From Promethearchaeota archaeon (GTDB lineage Archaea; Asgardarchaeota; Lokiarchaeia; Sigyniarchaeales; SOKP01): a stretch of DNA of 64,000 bases. Position 1 is the first letter of the stretch. Each line of letters opens with the position of its first letter. The notes beneath the pieces are model-generated. The model searched no databases. It saw only the letters and a program-made list of their open reading frames with translations, and was not told the DNA's origin. Shown in pieces: positions 56,122-64,000 of the stretch. Location: positions 26,181-90,180 of the forward strand of contig JAHLWP010000013.1 of NCBI GenBank assembly GCA_019057865.1. The letters run 5' to 3'. The translations under genes and the position numbers were made by a program.

Positions 56122-58026
56122 TTATTTCTTTTTTATTTTTGTCCCACATTGTGCACATATAATTGCCTTCTTATTTAATTTATACCCGCAAAATTCACAA
56201 ATATAAGAAAAATCTTTAGGTTTCTCTTTTTTTTTAACTGAAATAGATAGTATTGGTTGTAATTCTTCTGTTTTCATTTGGGGAGCAACTATTACTGGTT
56301 TCTCAATTTTCTCATCTGTAATTAATGGAATCGGCTGTAGTTCTTCAACTTTTTCACCGCATTTAACACAAAATTTTGCTTCTAAGGATAATTCCTGCCC
56401 ACAATGAGGACATTTTTTAACTGGTTTCACTTTTTTCTCATCTGTAATTGATGGAATCGGTTGCACTACTTCAGCTTTTAGCTCTTTTTCAATGGTATCT
56501 ACTGGAGATTCGATAATTCGATCTGCTTTTTCACTTACCTCTTTATCCAGAACTTCTCCCTTTCTTAGCGTTTCTTTTTTTAAAAGGGCTTCATCTATTT
56601 TATAGTCTTCAAAATTCTTGATTTCAATAGGCCTTTCTGTTGGAGCTCTCAATAAGGAATAGTAAGCAATGCCATCCTTTTGTTCAGATTGAAGGATTCT
56701 TTCTCTTTGAAAAATTAATTTATTCAACATCCCTTTTATATTCTTTTTGAAATATTTAAGCTTATTTGGATTTTCAATATAAGTCCCTAATTTATCTAGT
56801 AAAGCTTTAGCTGTGAATGATTTCCCCTTATTCATTTTGAAATAATTGATTAATAAATCTTCTAATCCATTAATAACTTTTTCTGCTTCAATTCGTTGCT
56901 TATCAAATATAGATTTTTCTACAAGCATCAAATCATCGCTTAAATTATACTCTCGAAGAAATACATTACTCTTATATCCTTCCTTTACCCATTGTAGAGT
57001 CTTTTCATCTTGGTTTAGTTTTGCATAAGTTCTTGCTTTCTCTAAACACTCCTTAGTATATTGTTGCCTTAAATTTCTTATCTCACTATGAAATGTATTA
57101 TACCTCTGTTTAAATGCCTCTAAAGATTCATAAAGGGGTTCTCGACGTAATTTACAAAAGAAAACATTGTTAATTATCATTTCACCTTCCGATGTGAATG
57201 CCACTTTATTCCATGGTAAATAATGAAGACCAGTAGCCTCTTGTCTTATGACGGATGGTATAAATAAACACAAACCTTTAGAAGTCATTAAAACATCAGT
57301 AATTAAGCTTCCTTTATCCCTTTCGATTCCCTTTATATAGCCTATACCAGCGCCTATACCAGCACCTATACCATATATAGCAGCAACTACTGGTGGTAAT
57401 TTCAACCTCCCAAATCCTTTTTTATTTTCACCACCATAATTTCCTCCCTGAGGCGTAAATTTCACAGCCCAACTCATTTTTAATTCAGTGCTATAAATGA
57501 GATCATCCTCAGGTGGAATAATGTCTAATAAAGGAGATCTTGCTATTGGAATATAATAATTCTTTCCGTAATTAATACCATTCAATAATGCAGATTTTAC
57601 TCGTTGAGCTTTAGTATTATTTGGATTATAAGCTAAAGCTTTATCAACACATTCTAAAGCTTCTTTAAAATGTTTAAATTGCTCATGAACATAAGCCATT
57701 TGAAGCCAATATTTATTAGGGTGTATGTTTAATGCTTCATTACAACAATTAAGTGCTTCTTCATATTTGTTAAAATGAAATAATATGTACATTTTAGTTA
57801 ACCATGCATCGGCTGAAGAGGATTTTAATTCTAAAGCTCTATCAATGCATGTATTTGCCTCTTCATAATTTTTAAGATAATAGAGAGCTTTTCCCTTCTC
57901 ACGCCATGCTAATTCAAATTTTGGAAATTTTTCTATTACCCTGTTAAATTTATTAATCGCAGCTTTGTACTTTCCTTTTTTAAATAATTGCTTTCCTTTT
58001 TCAAAAATAGGTTTTTTTTTTTGCAT
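56122..58026 (-). CDS. TPR protein with PH/GRAM-like middle and two C-terminal zinc ribbons
   Basis: 634 residues. About four TPRs at 1-150 (KAINKFNRVIEKFPKFELAW, EALECVDKALAYNPNN). A middle part has a Gly-rich segment IYGIGAGIGAGIGY followed by strands LMTSKGLCLFIP and LHYLPWNKVAFTSEG, resembling a bacterial-PH/GRAM-type sensor of 'short-TPR' proteins. Then helices, and two zinc ribbons: CPHCGQ...CVKCG (~545-562) and CEFCG...CAQCG (~613-630). No signal peptide; the Gly-rich stretch may touch the membrane. Similar zinc-ribbon tails occur in the membrane gene at 59945. Function unknown. Confidence 0.72.
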   Translation of the reverse strand: MQKKKPIFEKGKQLFKKGKYKAAINKFNRVIEKFPKFELAWREKGKALYYLKNYEEANTCIDRALELKSSSADAWLTKMYILFHFNKYEEALNCCNEALNIHPNKYWLQMAYVHEQFKHFKEALECVDKALAYNPNNTKAQRVKSALLNGINYGKNYYIPIARSPLLDIIPPEDDLIYSTELKMSWAVKFTPQGGNYGGENKKGFGRLKLPPVVAAIYGIGAGIGAGIGYIKGIERDKGSLITDVLMTSKGLCLFIPSVIRQEATGLHYLPWNKVAFTSEGEMIINNVFFCKLRREPLYESLEAFKQRYNTFHSEIRNLRQQYTKECLEKARTYAKLNQDEKTLQWVKEGYKSNVFLREYNLSDDLMLVEKSIFDKQRIEAEKVINGLEDLLINYFKMNKGKSFTAKALLDKLGTYIENPNKLKYFKKNIKGMLNKLIFQRERILQSEQKDGIAYYSLLRAPTERPIEIKNFEDYKIDEALLKKETLRKGEVLDKEVSEKADRIIESPVDTIEKELKAEVVQPIPSITDEKKVKPVKKCPHCGQELSLEAKFCVKCGEKVEELQPIPLITDEKIEKPVIVAPQMKTEELQPILSISVKKKEKPKDFSYICEFCGYKLNKKAIICAQCGTKIKKK

Positions 58027-58470
58027 AAGTAATCAATATTATTGTTTTCAGATTTGATTTTATTTTAACTAAAAATGGATAGACTCGTATTTAAAAAGAT
58101 GATATATGAATATTTAATACTAATTATTGGAAAAAGAAGTATCATAAACTAACAATTTTAATTTTCTTCGAAAACCGTATTTGAAACGTACAGATTGGTA
58201 TTTTGAAAAAAAAGAAACGTTTATCAAAAGATTCCTAAATAAAGAAAGAATGTAGTAGAATAACATGTATAATTTCTTTTTACCTTTAAAATTGGTCTTA
58301 AACATTTTATTTATTTTTTTGTCTAAACAATAAATGGATCTTTTTTTAACCTTATCAAAAATCTTAAGAAAAAAAGTAATAGCTTATAGAATAAAGATTT
58401 AAATACTATTCAAACAATAGTCTTATTATTTAAAATTTAATTGAACATAATTCCTTGAAGATGTGAGAAT
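58027..58470. other. Intergenic region with repeat A
   Basis: 444 bases upstream of both the TPR/zinc-ribbon gene (minus) and the membrane gene (plus). It contains repeat A copy 2. A 61-codon minus-strand frame at 58120-58305 is low-complexity, has no ribosome-binding site and is not believed. No RNA gene is seen. Confidence 0.4.
58336..58383 (+). repeat. Short repeat A, copy 2
   Basis: Matches 55991-56040 over about 45 bases (TTTTTAACCTTATCAAAAAT core). It lies ~90 bases before the start of the membrane gene at 58471. Confidence 0.55.
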
Positions 58471-59280
58471 ATGACTGATGGAATCTTTATAATACGAGGT
58501 GGTTACTTCGGGTGGGAATTTACACATAAACTCCTTTACGTTATATTCGGACTTATCCTTTGCATTTATGATTGGAAAAAAAATAAAAGAAAAGATTATT
58601 TCTGGATATTTATATTTGGGACAATGTTGTATCTTGGATCTGAAATAATGCTATATACCTTTGGAGGGCGTGTTATGCAGGATAAACTTTTATTCGGTAT
58701 GGATATTACTTCCATGACTTGGCTATGGATTCCACTGTTGGCGGTAGGTGATGTCGTAATGTTAGCAGTGATAGCTTTACTTTTCGCTGATAGAATAAGA
58801 AACTCAGAAACGCGAAAAAAGTGGGGAATTCTTTTCATAGTATGGGTGTTTTGTAGAGATGCATTACCGTACCTAATCATTTTTGGTTTGGGTGACACAT
58901 TTGATACTATTTCCATTGGAGAAGATCTCATTTATTCTAGAAGAAATATGATAGAAATGGGCACACTAATATCTTTGTCAATTATGGTTGGTATCGCAAT
59001 AATCTGGCTCGTTAAAACAGATAAGAAATCAAGAAAGCGAGGATTATATATGCTTGGCGTAATGCTTATTCTGATGACAGTATGGAGTTTCGGAGAATGG
59101 CTCGCGGGTCAACGATGGATCGAGGTTGGACCGGAAGAAGGTCCTTGGGATCTCGCTCCCCCTCTCCTACAATTTGCGATGTTCACTTATGATATTGTAA
59201 TTGAAATGGGGCTTTTTACGTTGTGTTTTCTAGCAATACCCTCCTTTTTAAAATTAATAAAATCTGAAAAACAAGATTAA
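58471..59280 (+). CDS. Seven-helix hypothetical membrane protein
   Basis: 269 residues with about seven transmembrane helices (LLYVIFGLILCIYDW, YFWIFIFGTMLYLGSEI, LWIPLLAVGDVVMLAVIALLF, LISLSIMVGIAIIWL and others). Conserved-looking charged residues sit inside helices (GSEIMLY, CRDALPY, FGEWLAG). Codon and base use is less AT-biased than the neighbours, hinting at a different history. GATGTGAGA precedes the ATG. No family is recognised. Confidence 0.65.
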   Translation: MTDGIFIIRGGYFGWEFTHKLLYVIFGLILCIYDWKKNKRKDYFWIFIFGTMLYLGSEIMLYTFGGRVMQDKLLFGMDITSMTWLWIPLLAVGDVVMLAVIALLFADRIRNSETRKKWGILFIVWVFCRDALPYLIIFGLGDTFDTISIGEDLIYSRRNMIEMGTLISLSIMVGIAIIWLVKTDKKSRKRGLYMLGVMLILMTVWSFGEWLAGQRWIEVGPEEGPWDLAPPLLQFAMFTYDIVIEMGLFTLCFLAIPSFLKLIKSEKQD

Positions 59281-59292
59281 TCTTTTTTTTTT

Positions 59293-59320
59293 ACTTTTTC
59301 TTTAATCCCTGAAATTGATT
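59293..59320 (+). repeat. Short repeat B, copy 2
   Basis: Copy of the 28-base sequence at 55933-55960, again directly after a plus-strand gene. Repeats A and B together suggest duplication of a gene-plus-flank unit followed by divergence. Confidence 0.45.
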
Positions 59321-59333
59321 TTCAATTTATCTT

Positions 59334-59720
59334 TTAAGCAAAGATTGCAACTATAAAACAACATAATGTAATAACTATTGCAATAGGGGTCATTATTCGT
59401 TTTTCCCATTTACTTCTTGAAATCATATTCATTAACACACCAAGAGTAAAATAAACAGCTAATATCCAAACTATAACTAAAGAAACCATAGGATTATTAA
59501 ATATCTTTATTAGTTCTACTCGTTCTAATACGATTATTGAACTAAAAATGAAAATCCCAATTGCGACTACGCTCATAATTCTTAACTTTTTAGGGAGTTT
59601 TTTATACTTCCCTCCATAAGCTAAATGGCCTAACGGTAAACCCAATACGAGTAAAAATTGAAATACACTCATTATAATGAACAAGATAATCAGTAAAATT
59701 GCCGCTATAATTACTATCAT
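59334..59720 (-). CDS. Small four-helix membrane protein
   Basis: 128 residues, four hydrophobic helices (IVIIAAILLIILFIIMSVF, MSVVAIGIFIFSSIIVL, VSLVIVWILAVYFTLGVL, MTPIAIVITLCCFIVAI). No motif beyond a conserved-looking GLPLGHLAYGGKYKKLP loop after the first helix. It converges on the seven-helix gene. Similar small proteins occur widely in archaea and bacteria without known function. Confidence 0.62.
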   Translation of the reverse strand: MIVIIAAILLIILFIIMSVFQFLLVLGLPLGHLAYGGKYKKLPKKLRIMSVVAIGIFIFSSIIVLERVELIKIFNNPMVSLVIVWILAVYFTLGVLMNMISRSKWEKRIMTPIAIVITLCCFIVAIFA

Positions 59721-59944
59721 GTGATCTTATTCTCTTGTTATTTTTTTTTTAATTTTAGAGATTTTTAAGTATATTATAACTTTACTGTAATAATCTATAA
59801 ATCTAATTTGATTAAAATTCTATAGTTGAGATTTACTTCTTCAAAAAGCAACAATCTGTTCTATTTGCAATTAATGGACTCCCGTTAATTAATCAATCAT
59901 TTTTGAGATGAATATATTAAATACCTAAAAATTAAAATGCGAAA

Positions 59945-60694
59945 ATGAGAATGTCAAATATAGGTGTTAGAAAAGAATTCCATGAAAGTGGGAAATATTT
60001 TCGAGTTGCTGCAATTTTAACGATTGTAAGCATCACCGCAGGAATAGCTGGTTTTATAGCAATGATTTTTGTTTTCATTGCAATGGGGTGCCTTAAAAGG
60101 GCAAATTACACTTTAGATAACTCATCGTTACATGAATTTCGCTCAAAATACATCAGAGGATTTATATCAAGAATATGTGGTATGGTCGTCTTGATCACCG
60201 GAGTTGTTAACCTTGTTTTCTTTTTCTTTTTCTCAACCTCATTCCCTTTCTATATCTCGCTCTATTTACCTATAATTCTTATGATATCGGGGTTAGTGTT
60301 AATATACGTAGGTGTGGCAGCTGAAATGAAAGCGTGGAAAAATCTGAAAATATTTTTTGAGAATAATTTTAAGATGTTTCCAGCTGATATATCTGAAGAG
60401 GCAATTAAGGGGTGCGATAAACTAAAAACAGGTACGCTCTTAAGCTCATTATGGTTTTTAATCATCCCGGCAATCATCGGCTTTATCTATCAAGTGAAAG
60501 GATATTTTATGCTCGCAACATTAAACAAATTGTCGACTTATGACGCTCCAGAATCTACAGAACTGCAAGCTTCCTTACCTAAACCTCAACCAGTAAACAA
60601 CCTTGAACGAAAAATCAAATTTTGCCCAAATTGTGGAGCAAAATTATCTGTATTAGGAAAATTTTGTGCTTTATGCGGTTCAGAAATTAGCTAA
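59945..60694 (+). CDS. DUF996-like membrane protein with C-terminal zinc ribbon
   Basis: 249 residues. The N-terminal ~185 residues contain five or so hydrophobic helices with FHESGKYFRVAAILTI, MGCLKRANYTLDNSS and EFRSKYIRGFISR, the pattern of archaeal DUF996 proteins. A short linker leads to a zinc ribbon, CPNCGAKL then CALCGSEI, at the C-terminus, placed in the cytoplasm. The same kind of ribbon ends the TPR protein at 56122. The first of two close Met codons (MRMSN) is used; the second is possible. Function unknown. Confidence 0.75.
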   Translation: MRMSNIGVRKEFHESGKYFRVAAILTIVSITAGIAGFIAMIFVFIAMGCLKRANYTLDNSSLHEFRSKYIRGFISRICGMVVLITGVVNLVFFFFFSTSFPFYISLYLPIILMISGLVLIYVGVAAEMKAWKNLKIFFENNFKMFPADISEEAIKGCDKLKTGTLLSSLWFLIIPAIIGFIYQVKGYFMLATLNKLSTYDAPESTELQASLPKPQPVNNLERKIKFCPNCGAKLSVLGKFCALCGSEIS

Positions 60695-60728
60695 AAAAAT
60701 TTTTTTTAATTTTTTACTTTTTTTTCTT

Positions 60729-61377
60729 TCAATTTCTTTCAAAGACATTTATTGAAAAATTCTCTCCAGGTTTAATTATCAATAGATCTTTTATTATGTT
60801 TTGGAGATAGTGATATTCTCCTTTAAACTCAACTAATAGAAAAGGCATGTCATATTTTTTTTTTGAAATTAACAAGAAAATTCTGAATAAAATTGCTTTT
60901 ACCAGAACCTGTAGCCCCACATACAAACATATGCCTTTCAAGGTCATTAATCGGAAGGAAAAATTTATGTTTTTTTCTTGACTTTTTCATTGTTTTTCCT
61001 ATTTCAATTTTACCAAGACGAGATTTAAATAAAGAAGGACAATCAAGATCTATTACATCTTGATCTCTAATAAAAAATGAATATATAAGTAAAATTAATG
61101 AACCAAATAAAAACATCTGAATTATGCTTAAAAAAAGTGTATCACTGAGAGATTCTGACACATTTGAATCCGTATATAATTCCCAGTTTAAACAATATTC
61201 TATAAAAGAGAGAATCATAAGAATGTCAATAATAATATTTAATGTTAGTACCCTATATTCCTTTTTTTTAAAAAAAATCAATATGAAATTTAGAAAAAAC
61301 AATAAGAAATTTAATATTAAATAAATTTGAATGCTAAACATATGTCTTTTGTTTAGATAGAAATATTTTAAACTCAA
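60729..61377 (-). pseudogene. HerA/VirB4-like ATPase fragment with frameshift at an A10 run
   Basis: The start encodes three membrane helices and a basic loop, then FLPINDLERHMFVCGATGSGKSN with an intact Walker A. The frame ends at NFKKKI at a run of ten A (60855-60864 on the plus strand). With nine A it would go on as KKKYDMPFLLVEFKGEYHYL, as in HerA-type ATPases, to VFERN and a stop at 60729. The remaining several hundred residues of such an ATPase are absent, so it is truncated as well. Slippage during transcription could join the two parts but would still leave an incomplete enzyme. Confidence 0.68.
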
Positions 61378-61522
61378 CTAAATGTTATAGTTTAAAACAC
61401 CGATCGACTGATACCGGGTTTTAAATAGGGAATAAAGTCAATTATCTCAATTAAAATTAATCCATTGTAGCCCAATGGTGAATATGTAATTGATTAACTT
61501 GAAAAGAGTGGGGACTGAGGGA

Positions 61523-61554
61523 TAATTTCATGGAACGCGAAGCATGCACCCCAT
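61523..61554 (-). other. tRNA-Trp T-loop intron (59/60), 32 bases
   Basis: Forms a near-standard bulge-helix-bulge: outer T-stem, a 4-pair helix TTCA/TGAA, 5' bulge AAA, inner helix TGGGG/TTCCA, and a 5-base 3' bulge. The position 59/60 is known from Thermoproteales tRNAs. Confidence 0.75.
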
Positions 61555-61576
61555 TTTGAACCCCCGACCGACAGGT

Positions 61577-61605
61577 GTCCACGGAATAGCTTTTGCTTAT
61601 AGGAT
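61577..61605 (-). other. tRNA-Trp anticodon intron (37/38), 29 bases
   Basis: Standard bulge-helix-bulge: anticodon stem outside, exon TCCA paired with intron TGGA, bulges GAT and CAC. At 29 bases it is too short to hold the C/D guide RNA known in the tRNA-Trp intron of many euryarchaea. Confidence 0.82.
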
Positions 61606-61779
61606 CTGGAGCCTGCTGTGCTACCGGGCTACACCAAGTCCCCATAGAGAGGTTAATTTGATAAAGAATGTATGAAATTTATAACTTTTTCTAATTTTAA
61701 TACTTTTCTTTGATTAATTAGTAAAAGTAGAAATAACTTAAGAATTAAAAGTTCATGTAATTGAAGAAAATTGAAAAAA

Positions 61780-62907
61780 TTAATACCTTTTTGCTTTTTT
61801 ATTTATTAAGATTACGACAACCGACAGAATGCCAAGCAGAAAAAACAGGTTATATCCTGTAATTATTTTATCCTTATCCCCACAATCATTATTTTCAAAG
61901 ATATTTCCTTCGCAGGTTTGTTCTGTTATGCATTCATCATTTCCTAGTAAGGTGTTTCCCGAAATTATGTTGTAATTACTCATTTCTAAGTAAATACCAT
62001 GTTCATTGTAATTTGCTATGTTTTCTGAGATTGTGTTATTATCACTTAAATATAATAAGATTCCATAACCTTCATTATTGCTTGCCTCGTTTGCCAAGAT
62101 GGTGTTGTTATTACTTTCTTTTAAGTATATCCCATCCCTATTATTATTAATGATGTTTTTCCAAAGGCCATTTTTATTACTATAGCTTAAACGTATCCCA
62201 ATAACAATATTATTATTTACGATATTTTCTGATATGGTGTTATTATTACTATCGCTTAAATATATTCCTGACCAATAGTTTTGGTTTACAGTGTTTATCA
62301 AAATGGTGTTGCTGTTACTATAACTTAAATAAATCCCATAATCTTTATTGTATCTTACATCATTTCCAAAGATAATAATATTATTGCTTTCCAATATTGA
62401 TATGCCACAATTGTTTTTTGAAAAAGTATTATTATTTAGAATTCCATTAGTCACATTGTAAAATTTAATTCCTGCATCAATCCAGAGACTTCCTGAATTG
62501 TAGGAAGAACAATTCTCAATCCTGAAGTACACATCTGAATTTTCAATCAATATACAACTTCCTGAACCTCCGCCATTGATTACTAAATCTTTTATAACAT
62601 ATGGGTTAGAACAAGTACCATTTCCCGTACATATTCCCGCATCCTTAGCCTCAGTCCAATTATTATCAATATGAATTTTCCCTGATACTTTCGAGAGTTT
62701 CAAATTATCATTATAAAAAATAATATCATCACTATATTCTGAACTTTTATTGATATTTCTAGCATTAAAATTAAGATTAGTGTTAATTATGAGTGATATA
62801 GCAAGAAAAGTACCTAAAATTAATAAATTTACTTTTATTTTAGTAATTCTTTTCATTTTCTTTTCGCTAAAAGTGTATAGACCTTTATATAAAAAGATCA
62901 TAGACAA
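61780..62907 (-). CDS. Exported right-handed parallel beta-helix protein, membrane-anchored
   Basis: 375 residues. A signal/anchor helix follows a basic start (MKRITKIKVNLLILGTFLAI; this Met, 17 codons in, may be the true start). About ten Asn-rich repeats of the NosD/pectate-lyase type follow (GIYLSYSNSNTILINTV, GIYLSDSNNNTISENIV), then a C-terminal helix NLFFLLGILSVVVILINKK. Architecture fits a surface adhesin or carbohydrate-binding protein. Four Cys near the ends may pair (CTGNGTCSN; CEGNIFENNDC). Many Asn-X-Ser/Thr sites suggest N-glycosylation. Confidence 0.82.
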   Translation of the reverse strand: MSMIFLYKGLYTFSEKKMKRITKIKVNLLILGTFLAISLIINTNLNFNARNINKSSEYSDDIIFYNDNLKLSKVSGKIHIDNNWTEAKDAGICTGNGTCSNPYVIKDLVINGGGSGSCILIENSDVYFRIENCSSYNSGSLWIDAGIKFYNVTNGILNNNTFSKNNCGISILESNNIIIFGNDVRYNKDYGIYLSYSNSNTILINTVNQNYWSGIYLSDSNNNTISENIVNNNIVIGIRLSYSNKNGLWKNIINNNRDGIYLKESNNNTILANEASNNEGYGILLYLSDNNTISENIANYNEHGIYLEMSNYNIISGNTLLGNDECITEQTCEGNIFENNDCGDKDKIITGYNLFFLLGILSVVVILINKKAKRY

Positions 62908-63070
62908 TCATTTTAATATTTTTGTCAAGATTAATTAGATTATTTATTTTTGTTTAATTTGGAATTGAATGATTCAGAAACTGATGCTGAGGTGGGAATA
63001 TTAAAGTATCTTGAAAAGCTAATCTAATCTTCAGGTTATAAAAATTAAAAGGGATGATGATTTATTATTT

Positions 63071-63982
63071 ATGGAGAAGATGAGTCAAATACATTATTGT
63101 CTTTTGATCTATCAAGGTAAAGTTTGTGTTAGATCGAATAAAATAAATGAGAATGTCTCAATTCAGAGATGTCAAGGATGTAGATGGCTTCGAGGGTTAA
63201 AAGAGGTTAAAAATGTTTTTGTTAAACCGGGAAAGCTACAATTACTTCTTGAACAATTAAAAGAAAATGAAAAATTAAAAACTTTTCTGGAAGATGAATT
63301 AAAAAAAGCTCAAAGCAAATTTGGTTTAAGAGATATTAAAAGAAAATATTTAGGTTCTGAAATAACTGAAAAACAAATTTTCCCATTAGATTTAAAATCA
63401 GCTGAAGAGGCAGTAAAAAAAATAAAATTTATAATGAAAGAACAATCTGTGAAAGAATTAACAATTGATAGAAAATATCTTCCAGAAATTATCAATGCTG
63501 ATCTATTAGAAATCTCTAAAACTGATGGACTTCCAAAATTAAAAACATTCGTATTAGAATATCTTAATAGGAAAGGAATTGAGACAAAACTCTTCGGTAA
63601 TGTAGTAAAATTTTTTACAGAAAAATACACTTTAGAAATTGAGGATAAAGTTAAGCAAATAAGAGATTTAAAAGATAAAAGGGGATTTTTAAGAAAAGAG
63701 CTTCAACAAAAACTTGAAAAATTAACAAAAGAAAAATCTACTTCTTCGGTTATTCGAATAGAAGATTTAAAACCTAAATCTCCTCTTAATGCTTTAGTAA
63801 ATGAATTACAAGAAAAAGTAAATAAACAACGCTCAACTATTAATGATTTAAAAAGACAAGTTGATAATGAAGTTAATGAATTAAAAGAAAGTATTAAAAC
63901 AAAACTTAATGAAGAAAACAAAACTAAACTTAAAAAAAATAAAAATAAACAGTATCAAAGGATTTTAAAGTCTGAATCCTAA
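63071..63982 (+). CDS. Hypothetical protein with N-terminal Cys cluster and coiled coils
   Basis: 303 residues. The N-terminal ~45 residues carry four cysteines (YCLLIYQGKVC, RCQGCRW), probably binding a metal. A coiled coil follows, a compact domain with KELTIDRKYLPEIINADLLE and LKTFVLEYLNRKGIETKLFG, then long C-terminal coiled coils rich in Lys/Glu. ATGATG-rich sequence precedes the ATG without a clear ribosome-binding site. No family is recognised; the form is again that of an Asgard-type structural protein. Confidence 0.62.
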   Translation: MEKMSQIHYCLLIYQGKVCVRSNKINENVSIQRCQGCRWLRGLKEVKNVFVKPGKLQLLLEQLKENEKLKTFLEDELKKAQSKFGLRDIKRKYLGSEITEKQIFPLDLKSAEEAVKKIKFIMKEQSVKELTIDRKYLPEIINADLLEISKTDGLPKLKTFVLEYLNRKGIETKLFGNVVKFFTEKYTLEIEDKVKQIRDLKDKRGFLRKELQQKLEKLTKEKSTSSVIRIEDLKPKSPLNALVNELQEKVNKQRSTINDLKRQVDNEVNELKESIKTKLNEENKTKLKKNKNKQYQRILKSES

Positions 63983-64000
63983 TGAACTGTGACTTATTCT

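Larger units (their letters stand above)
61509..61643 (-). tRNA. tRNA-Trp (CCA) with two introns
   Basis: On the minus strand: acceptor GGGGACT (61643-61637) with AGTCCCC (61516-61510), discriminator A at 61509, no encoded CCA. D-arm GTGT/GCAC with GG in the loop. Anticodon stem GCAGG/CCTGT, anticodon CCA at 61609-61607. Variable CGGTC; T-stem GGGGG/CCCTC. Two introns interrupt it: 61577-61605 at 37/38 and 61523-61554 in the T-loop at 59/60. Removing both gives a normal tRNA with T-loop TTCAAAT. It lies between a HerA-like remnant and a beta-helix gene, a typical integration neighbourhood. Confidence 0.9.

Noticed and set aside
58120..58305. 61-codon minus-strand frame
   Set aside because: Low-complexity AT-rich sequence, no ribosome-binding site and no recognisable protein features.
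61577..61605. C/D guide RNA in the tRNA-Trp intron
   Set aside because: Only 29 bases, with no C or D box.
61457..61645. 62-codon minus-strand frame
   Set aside because: It covers the tRNA-Trp gene, which explains the sequence fully.
1..64000. CRISPR arrays, rRNA genes, transposases
   Set aside because: No regularly spaced repeats, no rRNA-like sequence and no transposase or integrase motifs were seen.

Overview
The window is AT-rich (roughly 30% GC by eye) and looks like an Asgard archaeon, most like the Lokiarchaeia. The evidence is the mix of archaeal features (PDCD5-like, LSm, TrmB and Lrp regulators, UPF0280, GPN GTPase, intron-bearing tRNAs) with eukaryote-like ones: a ubiquitin E1 with a catalytic cysteine domain, a UBC-fold E2, a Rab/Ras-like GTPase, a longin-type GTPase beside a roadblock-like protein, an IFT52/GIFT-like protein and very large TPR/coiled-coil proteins. 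Nothing in the window names a species.

Layout. 1-13.4 kb is a cell-surface polymer region: glycosyltransferase, flippase, sulfatase-fold transferase or hydrolase, a four-gene phosphonate block (PEP mutase fused to a nucleotidyltransferase, phosphonoacetaldehyde reductase-like dehydrogenase, cytidylyltransferase-like gene, phosphonopyruvate decarboxylase), a sugar epimerase and a multispanning GT-C-like protein. Together they suggest synthesis of hydroxyethylphosphonate or a relative and its attachment to an exported glycan or lipid. 13.4-21.4 kb holds UPF0280, the roadblock-like protein, the longin-GTPase with a proline-rich repeat, aspartate kinase, a Rab-like GTPase and a corrinoid-activation ASKHA protein. 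21.6-31.1 kb holds a 2121-residue TPR/coiled-coil protein, the E1, a HAD phosphatase and the E2. 31.4-32.5 kb is a tRNA-Tyr gene with an anticodon-loop intron and a D-arm insertion, followed by a LAGLIDADG endonuclease gene and a decayed second copy of the tRNA 3' half. 32.6-51 kb is mixed housekeeping and hypothetical genes (M1 and M24 peptidases, HDAC-fold enzyme, LSm, regulators, sugar nucleotidyltransferase, GPN GTPase), including a kinase/transporter deletion remnant. 51-64 kb holds a type IIG-like restriction-modification enzyme, small hypothetical genes, zinc-ribbon membrane proteins, a broken HerA-like ATPase, a tRNA-Trp with two introns, a beta-helix surface protein and a coiled-coil protein.

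The points most worth following: (1) several genes (E2, longin-GTPase, GPN GTPase, probably the ASKHA protein) seem to start at AUU or AUC placed at a fixed distance from a Shine-Dalgarno sequence; (2) the tRNA-Tyr/endonuclease/3'-half repeat arrangement; (3) the archaeal phosphonate cluster; (4) two A10 tracts where a one-base-shorter read restores the protein frame. Function calls rest on motif recognition by eye, not database searches.
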